Source: an uncultured Oscillibacter sp. (GTDB lineage Bacteria > Bacillota > Clostridia > Oscillospirales > Oscillospiraceae). From it: a stretch of DNA of 7,113 nucleotides. The position numbers and the translations under genes are program-made. Of this stretch, positions 1 through 5,003 are shown piece by piece. The stretch spans positions 1 through 7,113 of the forward strand of contig CALAAN010000051.1 in assembly GCA_937884915.1 (NCBI GenBank). The letters run 5' to 3'. The notes beneath the pieces are model-generated. The model did no database searches. It saw nothing but the letters and a program-made list of their open reading frames with translations, and had not been told where the DNA came from. Position 1 is the stretch's first letter, and every line of letters starts with the position of its first letter.

Positions 1-210
1 CGCATTGCCGCAGAACTCGCCGCCCATCATTTCCATGTGGCCGTCGACGTCGTCCTCGGCAGGGCAAGCGTAGCCGACCTGCTCGGCCTTGAGCGCAGGG
101 ATCGCCATGATCTTCTCGGCAATGGCCGCGCGCTGTGCCCTTTCGACCGGATCGAGCACGAACACCGTAATGTTCCCCGCCGGATCCGCCCGTAAAATGT
201 TTAATTCCAT
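1..210 (-). CDS. DapF-fold amino acid racemase/epimerase, N-terminal 70 residues (cut by window edge); histidine racemase-like
   Basis: A frame opens with ATG at 210 and runs without a stop to the left edge, giving 70 residues. Two features place it in the PLP-independent DapF/proline racemase fold: an early Asp-Pro-Ala-Gly-Asn motif at residues 9-13 and GGEFCGNA at residues 63-70, where Cys67 corresponds to the first catalytic cysteine of the two-cysteine racemases. Diaminopimelate epimerase proper carries MCGNG at this point. The GEFCGNA form is the one I associate with DapF relatives that act on other amino acids, including the staphylopine histidine racemase CntK. A strong AGGAGG (within 217-223) lies 6 nt upstream of the ATG and fixes the start. 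It has its own promoter and follows hutH on the same strand. Substrate is inferred: histidine is attractive from context, but the second cysteine and substrate-binding region lie outside the window. Confidence 0.72.
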   Translation of the reverse strand, partial: MELNILRADPAGNITVFVLDPVERAQRAAIAEKIMAIPALKAEQVGYACPAEDDVDGHMEMMGGEFCGNA

Positions 211-226
211 ATTCTATCCTCCTAAA

Positions 227-267
227 AAAAGAAGGTGTAAAGCCAAAATAACTTTACACCTTCTTTT
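227..267. promoter_or_regulatory. Long perfect palindrome over the racemase -10/start region (candidate operator or attenuator)
   Basis: The arms are 227-242 and 252-267, 16 bp perfectly complementary, with core GAAGGTGTAAAG and CTTTACACCTTC separated by a 9-base centre. The dyad covers the predicted -10 and start point of the racemase promoter, so a bound repressor would block initiation. Read as RNA from a promoter further upstream, the same sequence is a hairpin followed by seven T (224-230) directly before AGGAGG, so it could also act as a leader terminator. The stem core is AT-rich for a terminator and the mapped promoter starts inside it. I therefore favour an operator. Confidence 0.55.
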
Positions 268-279
268 ACATTCTGTCAA
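251..279 (-). promoter_or_regulatory. Promoter of the racemase gene
   Basis: On the minus strand a perfect -35 TTGACA (274-279) is followed after exactly 17 bp by TAAAGT (251-256), a 4/6 -10 box. This puts the start of transcription near 244 and leaves a leader of about 35 nt before the ATG at 210. A second TTGACA lies 10 bp further upstream (284-289), forming a short direct repeat. It has no -10 at proper spacing, so it may be a duplicated contact site or chance. Confidence 0.6.
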
Positions 280-350
280 TTCGTGTCAAAACACAAATCT
301 TTCAGCGTTATTGTCCCCAAATCGGTTTCAATGACCATTTTCAGGAACAT
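276..350 (-). other. Short open frame, 20-24 codons, cyclophilin-like wording (possible gene remnant or small ORF)
   Basis: An uninterrupted frame runs from ATG at 350 (a second ATG at 338) to TGA at 276-278. The shorter form reads MVIETDLGTITLKDLCFDTN. The stretch IETDLGTITL resembles the first beta strand of bacterial cyclophilin-type peptidyl-prolyl isomerases. I see no ribosome binding site before either ATG, and the stop codon overlaps the racemase -35 box. It may be a gene remnant, a tiny ORF, or chance. Confidence 0.15.
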
Positions 351-358
351 TTGCGGCG

Positions 359-480
359 CGCGCCTATTTTGCGCTGCGCACAGCGCAAATAATCTTGATC
401 GTCCCGAAGGACGACACGCGCCCTATTCACGCCGCGCACGGCGTGAATGATCTTGATCCGTTTTTTCTGACGACACGCGC
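359..480. repeat. Tandem palindromic repeat of about 58 bp with covarying hairpin stems (two copies plus a partial third)
   Basis: Two copies line up. Copy 1 (359-400) is CGCGCC, TATT, a 7-bp stem around loop CGCA (370-387), then AATAATCTTGATC. Copy 2 (417-458) is CGCGCC, TATT, a 7-bp stem around the same CGCA loop (428-445), then AATGATCTTGATC. The stems are TGCGCTG/CAGCGCA and CACGCCG/CGGCGTG: three of seven pairs differ and every difference is compensated, so pairing is kept. Copy 1 continues into a hairpin with 6-bp stem TCGTCC/GGACGA and loop CGAA (399-414). The junction GACGACACGCGC recurs at 410-421 and 469-480. A 13-bp stem (460-472 with 480-492) closes the array. It resembles a REP/BIME-like dispersed palindromic family, but I do not recognise the family. 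Confidence 0.6.
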
Positions 481-492
481 GTCAGAAAAAAC
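460..492. repeat. 13-bp inverted repeat with 7-base loop at the end of the repeat array
   Basis: Arms 460-472 and 480-492 are perfectly complementary (G, six T, CTGACG against its complement) around loop ACACGCG. The loop and inner stem contain the GACGACACGCGC block shared with the repeat copies. The hairpin carries T or A runs inside its stem, so on either strand it is an unusual terminator. A structural end-cap of the repeat is equally possible. Confidence 0.5.
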
Positions 493-499
493 ACTTCTC

Positions 500-581
500 A
501 GGCTGCAAGCGTGCGAGCGCAGCGAGTGCGCCGCAGCAGCCTGCAATCCTTTTCACAAATGCGCCTTTGGCGCATTTGTGA
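500..581 (-). terminator. Hairpins directly after hutH (probable transcript end, non-canonical)
   Basis: A 13-bp perfect stem (553-565 with 569-581, three-base loop) starts at the base next to the hutH stop codon. It has no T run after it on the minus strand, so it is not a textbook intrinsic terminator; it could protect the 3' end of the mRNA. Further downstream, AGGCTGC/GCAGCCT (500-506 with 536-542) forms the base of a larger GC-rich hairpin, followed about 8 nt later by six T. That second structure is the better terminator candidate, though its spacing is poor. Confidence 0.4.
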
Positions 582-2150
582 TTATTCAAAGTCGGGGATA
601 TACTCCTTGACGATATCCAGCAGCTCGCCGGAGCGGATCATCTTCTCCACCGCGCGGATGTCGGGCCAGATCTCACGGTCGATCTCGTAGAAGGCGACCT
701 GCTCGCGCACGTGCTTGTAGAGCGCCTCATGCAGCGGGGTCATGCCCTGGCCGTGGGTGTTCAGGCGGCGGCGGATGTCGATGGCCTGGCAGGCGGTCAT
801 CAGCTCGTCAGCGAGGACGTCCTGCGTGTTCTGCAGGATCATCTTGGCCTTACGGGCGGCGGTGGTGCCCATGGAGACGATGTCTTCCTGGTTGGCGGAG
901 GAGGGGATGGAGTCGACGGAAGCGGGGTGAGCGTAGATCTTGTTCTCGCTGACCATGGAGGCGGCAGCGTACTGAACGATCATGAAGCCGGAGTTGACGC
1001 CAGCCTCGGTGGTCAGGAACGCGGTCAGACCGTTGGAGAGCGCGGGGTTGACCATACGCTCGGTGCGGCGCTCGGAAGCGTCGGCCAGCTCGCTCGCGGC
1101 GATGCCGAGGAAGTCGAACGGCAGGGCCATGGGCTCGCCATGGAAGTTACCGCCGGAGATGACGGCCTCGTCGTCGAGGAACATCAGCGGGTTATCGGTG
1201 ACGGCGTTGAGCTCGATCTCGACCTTCTCGCGGACGTAGTCGAGGGCGTCACGGCAGGCGCCGTGCAGCTGCGGGATGCAGCGCAGGGCGTAAGCGTCCT
1301 GAACGCGGTCCTTCTGGCAGTTGTCGAGGATCTCGGAGCCGTCGAGCAGCTTGCGCATGTTCGCGGCGACGAGCATCTGGCCCTTCTGGCCGCGCACCTG
1401 ATGGATGCGGGGGTCGAAGGCGTTGCGAAGACCGGTCAGGCCCTCGAAGGACATGGACGCGATCACGTCGCCGAGCTGGGCGGCGCAGATGGTGTCGTAC
1501 AGCGCGAGAGCGCCGACGGAGGTCATCGCGCAGGTGCCGTTCGTCATGCCGAGGCCTTCCTTGGAGACCAGGGTGTCGAGCGTCTCGATACCGGCCTTGG
1601 CCATGGCCTCAGCGCCGGACATCTTCACGCCCTCGTACATGGCCTCGCCCTTGCCGAGCATGGGGAGCGTCATGTGAGCGAGAGGAGCCAGGTCACCGGA
1701 GGAGCCGAGGGAGCCCTTCTGCGGGACGACGGGGGTCACGCCCTTGTTGAGCATCTCAAGCAGCATCTCGACGAGGATGGGACGAACGCCGCTCACGCCG
1801 CCGCACAGAGCGTTGGCACGCAGCAGCATCATGCCGCGGACGATCTCGTCAGCATACGGCTCGCCGGCGGCGGTGCAGTGGCTGAGGATCAGGTTGGTGG
1901 AGAGCTGGTTGCTCATCTCCTTGGGGACGGCGACCTTCTGGAACTCGCCGAAACCGGTGGTGATGCCGTAAGCGACGCGGCCCTCGGCGGCGATCTTCTC
2001 GGCCAGGGCGCGGGACTTCTGCATGGCTTCCAGTGCGGAGGGAGCCAGCTCGACGGTCGCATTGTAGCGAGCGATGGCGACGAAGGATTCGAGCGTCAGG
2101 CTGTGGCCATCGACGACGACATGCTTGATCGCGGTAGGATTCATGATCAT
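582..2150 (-). CDS. hutH: Histidine ammonia-lyase (histidase)
   Basis: The 522-residue product belongs to the MIO-dependent aromatic amino acid lyases, which convert L-histidine to trans-urocanate plus ammonia in the cytoplasm. Seen in order: YGITTGFGEF (61-70) with the catalytic Tyr61; LSHCTAAGEP with His91, where histidases bind the imidazole ring; GSLGSSGDLAPLAH (146-159) holding the cofactor tripeptide; NGT at 204-206; QDAYALRCIPQLHG with Arg290; NAVTDNPL; GGNFHGEP; and NQED with Glu422. Glu422 matches the histidase glutamate, where phenylalanine lyases carry glutamine. The MIO tripeptide is Ser-Ser-Gly rather than the usual Ala-Ser-Gly, and residue 424 is Ile where histidases usually have His. 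I chose ATG at 2150 because AGAGGA lies 7 nt upstream; ATG at 2144 is possible. The frame stays open upstream to 2351, but that is leader and promoter. No hutU, hutI or hutG is in view. Confidence 0.93.
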   Translation of the reverse strand: MIMNPTAIKHVVVDGHSLTLESFVAIARYNATVELAPSALEAMQKSRALAEKIAAEGRVAYGITTGFGEFQKVAVPKEMSNQLSTNLILSHCTAAGEPYADEIVRGMMLLRANALCGGVSGVRPILVEMLLEMLNKGVTPVVPQKGSLGSSGDLAPLAHMTLPMLGKGEAMYEGVKMSGAEAMAKAGIETLDTLVSKEGLGMTNGTCAMTSVGALALYDTICAAQLGDVIASMSFEGLTGLRNAFDPRIHQVRGQKGQMLVAANMRKLLDGSEILDNCQKDRVQDAYALRCIPQLHGACRDALDYVREKVEIELNAVTDNPLMFLDDEAVISGGNFHGEPMALPFDFLGIAASELADASERRTERMVNPALSNGLTAFLTTEAGVNSGFMIVQYAAASMVSENKIYAHPASVDSIPSSANQEDIVSMGTTAARKAKMILQNTQDVLADELMTACQAIDIRRRLNTHGQGMTPLHEALYKHVREQVAFYEIDREIWPDIRAVEKMIRSGELLDIVKEYIPDFE

Positions 2151-2317
2151 GGTAGTGTCCTCTCTTTTCTCAAAGTTCCGGTGTGACCCGGTCGGCGTGT
2201 CCGGTCGCCCGAACCGCCTTAGGTGCAAGAAACGTGTCGAAGCGTTCCCCTTACGTTCCGCGCATGCCCGTGCGCGGATAGCGCTCCGCCTATGGAAAAG
2301 CCCCACAGGATCGTTCT
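2151..2317 (-). promoter_or_regulatory. hutH 5' leader, about 167 nt, with GC-rich hairpins
   Basis: The distance from the predicted start near 2317 to the hutH ATG at 2150 is long. It contains a 7-bp hairpin, CCGCGCA/TGCGCGG (2258-2264 with 2271-2277, loop of six), and a GC-rich stretch at about 2180-2220 with repeated CCGG and CGGTC blocks that could pair in more than one way. I recognise no T-box, no known riboswitch and no terminator with a T run in it. It may control translation or simply be an untranslated leader. Confidence 0.3.
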
Positions 2318-2323
2318 GGAAAC

Positions 2324-2351
2324 AGTATAGCACATTTTTGTGCAAAATCAA
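2324..2351 (-). promoter_or_regulatory. hutH promoter with extended -10
   Basis: The minus strand has TTGATT (2346-2351), a 16-bp spacer and TATACT (2324-2329), a 5/6 -10 preceded by TGC as an extended -10. A short dyad, GCACA/TGTGC around four bases (2330-2343), fills the spacer and is a possible operator. The promoter lies downstream of the terminator of the nhaC unit, so hutH is transcribed separately. Confidence 0.65.
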
Positions 2352-2386
2352 TAGTTTTTTGCCGAAAAAAGTTTTCTTTGTTGTGC

Positions 2387-2408
2387 GTTATCACCATATT
2401 TGGATAAC
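2387..2408. promoter_or_regulatory. Upstream dyad GTTATC-N10-GATAAC (candidate regulator site for hutH)
   Basis: Perfect 6-bp arms at 2387-2392 and 2403-2408 flank an AT-rich 10-base centre. The site lies about 36 bp upstream of the hutH -35, a distance typical of activator sites. No protein is assigned. Confidence 0.3.
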
Positions 2409-2448
2409 ACGCTATCAGGGTGCAGTGGTAAAATTGGATAGAATAGAT

Positions 2449-2477
2449 AAAAAAAGCGCCCCGCTTTTGCGGGGCGC
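2449..2477 (-). terminator. Intrinsic terminator of the nhaC/membrane protein unit
   Basis: On the minus strand a 9-bp GC-rich stem (2456-2464 with 2469-2477, loop AAAA) is followed by seven T (2449-2455). It lies 31 nt after the stop codon of the gene ending at 2509. It is a textbook Rho-independent terminator and separates that unit from hutH. Confidence 0.92.
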
Positions 2478-2508
2478 CTTTGATTCTTTGTGGAAAGGTC
2501 ACAGTTGT

Positions 2509-3012
2509 TCACTTTTTGTGCTTCTTGCTGGACTTCGGTTCGGGCGCGGCATAATCCATGATGCGGATCGCCGGATTCTTCTTTTTGATGAACGCGTAGA
2601 TCTCATCGAGCTGCGCGCGCGGGAAGAAGAGCGCCTTTTCCGTGTTGCCGTGGCCGATGTGCAGACGCACCATGTCGGCATGGCCGCGGTCTTCACACAC
2701 GATCGCATTGATGTCCTCCCAGGGGTAGAACTCATAGTTGGTGGTGAACTGCATATCGTAGAAGATCTCAAGTCCGCGGCTCGTGAGAGCGGCGTCCTTT
2801 TTGGTCATCAGCGTCAGCAGATACAGCACCGAAAATGCGAGCGAGACGAAAGCGAGCAGCGGGTTTCTGCTGCGGGTCGAAATGCCGAACAGCAGCAGCA
2901 CGACAACTAAAATCCATCCGCCGGTCTGCACCCACTTTTTACGTGGCTTGAGCGATGACTGCGCGGGGTAGACCGGAGGCGGGACGGATTCCCAGGGAAG
3001 CGAATGTTTCAC
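2509..3012 (-). CDS. Small membrane protein with C-terminal PH/YcxB-like domain
   Basis: The 167-residue product has a short proline-rich N-terminus, two hydrophobic helices at about residues 31-46 and 51-69, then a cytoplasmic-looking domain from about 73 to 150. That domain (a TxxGLEIFYD beginning, a YPWEDINAI strand, a closing amphipathic helix near 134-144) resembles the bacterial PH-like/YcxB-like domains that follow two membrane helices. The C-terminus is very basic (KSSKKHKK). The start is GTG at 3012, with AGGA 9 nt upstream and no better ATG nearby. It begins 38 nt after the nhaC stop with no promoter or terminator between, so it is probably co-transcribed with nhaC. The role is unknown; a link to the carrier is only suggested by position. 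The family call is by appearance. Confidence 0.72.
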   Translation of the reverse strand: MKHSLPWESVPPPVYPAQSSLKPRKKWVQTGGWILVVVLLLFGISTRSRNPLLAFVSLAFSVLYLLTLMTKKDAALTSRGLEIFYDMQFTTNYEFYPWEDINAIVCEDRGHADMVRLHIGHGNTEKALFFPRAQLDEIYAFIKKKNPAIRIMDYAAPEPKSSKKHKK

Positions 3013-3050
3013 GTAAGTGTTTCCTTTCTAAGTAAGCAGGGGGGGAGAGA

Positions 3051-4604
3051 TTACGCGCTGATCTTGGGAGCCTTGCCGGCGGCGCGGCGAGCCTCGAGGT
3101 TCGCAACGGCCTTGGCGTGGGCCTCTTCGGGAGCACCGGCGGGCTTGCCGGCACGGGTCTTGCCGAGCACGTTGGTGTAGGAACCGTCAGCCCAGAAGAT
3201 GTTGCGGCCGAGAAGGGCGGTCACATAGGCGTAGATCGGGTTGAGCAGGTTGACGAACGCATACGGGAAGAAGACGAACGGGCTCATGCCGAGAACGCCC
3301 TGCTGGTAAGCGCCGCAGCCGGTCCAGGGGAACATGACGGCCCAGAGGGTACCGGCATCTTCCAGCGTGCGGGAGAGCATGTTGCGGCCGAGACCAAGCT
3401 CGTCGTACTTGTCAACATAGATGGGGGCGGGGACGCCGATGCCGAGGAACTGGTCGCACATGGTGGCATCGCAGAAGATGGAGGTCAGCAGGGTGGCGAG
3501 GATCAGGCTGCCGACGGAGTGGATCTTGTGCTTCAGGCCGCCGAAGAGCTTCTCGATGCAGCCGCAGCGCTCGAGCGCGCCGCCGTAGGCCAGCGCGACG
3601 AGGATGAGGTTGATGGTCCACATCATGCCGTCCATACCCTTGGCCTTGCCGAGGATGGAGTCGGCGACCGCGTTGCCGGTCTCGACAGCGTGACCATAGT
3701 GCAAGACGTCGAAGATGTCGCCGAGGGAGTAGCTGTAGAAGATGTCAGGGGTCTGGAAGATGAGCATGAAGATAACGGCGGTGGCGACGGAGACGGCAAT
3801 GCCGACCAGGCCGGGCACGCGAAGGATGCACATCACGATAACGACGACGATGGGGATGAGCAGAACGGGGGAGATGACGAAGGCCCCGCGGAAAGCGTCC
3901 TGGATGCCCTCGGCGACAGCGGCGTCATACGCGCTGGTGTCAACGTTCAGGCCGAGGATCGTGTAGAGAACGAGGGAGATCAGCAGGGTCGGACCGGTGG
4001 TGGAGACCATCGCGGTCACGTGATCGAACAGGCCCGTCTCCGCAACGGCGGCGGCGAGGTTGGTGGTGTCGGACAGGGGGGAGAACTTATCGCCGACATA
4101 CGCGCCGGAGATGATCATACCGGCGGTGATGGCGGGATTGATGCCGAGGCCCGCGCCGATGCCGAGGAACGCAAGACCGATGGTGGCGGTGGTGGTCCAG
4201 GAGGAGCCGCACGCCATACCGACGATCGCGCAGAGGATGCAGCCGATGGGGAGGAACAGCTTCGGGGTCAGAAGATCCAGACCGTAGACGATCATGGTGG
4301 GGATCGCGCCGGAGAGCATGAAGCTGGTGACCAGGAAGCCGACAGTGGCGAGGATCAGAACCGCTTCCATGGAAGCGCTCAGACGCTCGACCATACCGGA
4401 AAGCATCTCCTGAAAGCTGTGACCGCAGATCGCGCCGACGATGCACGCCACGATGATGGACATGACCAGGGGCAGGTGCGCGTCATGATAGCCAGTTTCG
4501 GAATGACCGAGGAAGCAGTAGAGCATGAACCCGATCATTGCCACAATGGGAACTAACGCCAGCAGAAAACTGGGCTCCCGTGCGACTTTCTTTTCGTTTG
4601 CCAT
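3051..4604 (-). CDS. nhaC: NhaC-family Na+/H+ (or organic ion/amino acid) antiporter
   Basis: The 517-residue product is a polytopic inner-membrane protein with about 11-12 hydrophobic segments starting at residue 12. The family signature is clear: GSSWTTTATIGLAFLGIG at about 133-150, then SGAYVGDKFSPLSDTTNLAAAV at 166-187, whose Asp and Ser/Thr residues are typical of the NhaC ion site. A second conserved part is FCDATMCDQFLGIG (387-400). The C-terminal tail (about 485-517) is charged, rich in Ala and Lys, and probably cytoplasmic. ATG at 4604 has GAGG 9-10 nt upstream; the frame extends to 4793, but that part is structured leader. Members of this family are not all simple cation antiporters: B. 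subtilis MleN exchanges malate and lactate with H+ and Na+. Near hutH, yerC and hisS, transport of histidine or exchange for urocanate is a reasonable but unproven alternative. Confidence 0.9.
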   Translation of the reverse strand: MANEKKVAREPSFLLALVPIVAMIGFMLYCFLGHSETGYHDAHLPLVMSIIVACIVGAICGHSFQEMLSGMVERLSASMEAVLILATVGFLVTSFMLSGAIPTMIVYGLDLLTPKLFLPIGCILCAIVGMACGSSWTTTATIGLAFLGIGAGLGINPAITAGMIISGAYVGDKFSPLSDTTNLAAAVAETGLFDHVTAMVSTTGPTLLISLVLYTILGLNVDTSAYDAAVAEGIQDAFRGAFVISPVLLIPIVVVIVMCILRVPGLVGIAVSVATAVIFMLIFQTPDIFYSYSLGDIFDVLHYGHAVETGNAVADSILGKAKGMDGMMWTINLILVALAYGGALERCGCIEKLFGGLKHKIHSVGSLILATLLTSIFCDATMCDQFLGIGVPAPIYVDKYDELGLGRNMLSRTLEDAGTLWAVMFPWTGCGAYQQGVLGMSPFVFFPYAFVNLLNPIYAYVTALLGRNIFWADGSYTNVLGKTRAGKPAGAPEEAHAKAVANLEARRAAGKAPKISA

Positions 4605-4633
4605 TGATAAATACCTCTCTTCATAAAAATACT

Positions 4634-4792
4634 TGCCCGTCAGGAGACGGAAAGCCGCTCCTCCCCAGGACGAACACGCTTCACACCGCACGCGGGGGCG
4701 TGCGTTTCCTGCGGAGGGGTCCCGCAGGAAAACAGACACAGAACTTGGGCAACAGCACCGTCGGGCAACGGTTTCTTGCACGCTGTTTCCCA
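4634..4792 (-). ncRNA. Structured nhaC 5' leader with potential long-range pseudoknot (candidate riboswitch-like element)
   Basis: Transcription from near 4809 gives a leader of about 205 nt. It folds by eye, on the minus strand, into: (a) a long stem-loop 4746-4792, UGGG/CCCA, an A-G mismatch, AACAGC/GCUGUU, a 9-nt one-sided bulge GUGCAAGAA (4773-4781), ACCGU/ACGGU and a six-base loop UGCCCG (4762-4767); (b) a perfect 10-bp hairpin 4705-4731; (c) a perfect 7-bp hairpin 4687-4704 that abuts it; (d) a hairpin 4642-4662 with one bulged base. The loop of (a) is exactly complementary to CGGGCA at 4634-4639, just before the ribosome binding site, so a 6-bp pseudoknot can close the whole element. 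No T-box signature and no known class is recognised by me. Confidence 0.45.
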
Positions 4793-4815
4793 TGTCCTAA
4801 TCTATTTGTGAACTA

Positions 4816-4844
4816 ATTGTAACATACCTGTTCAGCAAAAGCAA
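4816..4844 (-). promoter_or_regulatory. nhaC promoter with extended -10
   Basis: The minus strand has a weak -35 TTGCTT (4839-4844), a 17-bp spacer and TACAAT (4816-4821), a 5/6 -10 preceded by TGT as an extended -10. Short inverted arms TGAAC (4809-4813) and GTTCA (4830-4834) flank the -10 and could form a weak operator. Confidence 0.55.
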
Positions 4845-4952
4845 TAAAATTCGTGTAAACTCCAAAAAATATTTTAGTCAATTCTTCTATATCGAGATGA
4901 CGTGATGTTATGCTGATATGCTTTTGCGGCATTACAATAAAGCAAAACAGGC

Positions 4953-4983
4953 AAAAAAAGGGGCAGGCGCATAGCGCCTGCCC
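4953..4983 (-). terminator. Intrinsic terminator of the yerC gene
   Basis: On the minus strand a perfect 10-bp stem (4961-4970 with 4974-4983, three-base loop) is followed by C and seven T (4953-4959). It lies 20 nt after the yerC stop at 5004, which makes yerC a single-gene transcript independent of nhaC. The bases from about 4845 to 4952 hold no gene and no clear signal beyond a TTGACT hexamer (4876-4881) without a good -10. Confidence 0.93.
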
Positions 4984-5003
4984 TGATCAAAATGACGAAT
5001 GGC

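Noticed and set aside
359..492. Repeat array read as a CRISPR
   Set aside because: There are only two and a half copies, the spacing parts are palindromic rather than unique spacers, and no cas gene is near.
711..2186. 491-codon plus-strand open frame opposite hutH
   Set aside because: It is the antisense shadow of a GC-rich, conserved histidase. Its translation is low-complexity (Gly, Ala, Val, His, Asp), with no family motif and no ribosome binding site.
2258..2277. Loop CGGGCA in the hutH leader hairpin matching the CGGGCA pairing element of the nhaC leader
   Set aside because: A six-base match in GC-rich DNA is expected by chance; the same hexamer also occurs in the yerC leader without a matching fold.
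2151..2351. 67-residue N-terminal extension of hutH
   Set aside because: It spans the promoter and leader, has no histidase homology, and a good ribosome binding site precedes the ATG at 2150.
3117..4556. 479-codon plus-strand open frame opposite nhaC
   Set aside because: It is an antisense shadow of a clear NhaC carrier. The translation is Gly/Asp/Glu-rich without domains.
4605..4793. 63-residue N-terminal extension of nhaC
   Set aside because: It is the structured leader read in frame. The first membrane helix and the ribosome binding site fit the ATG at 4604.
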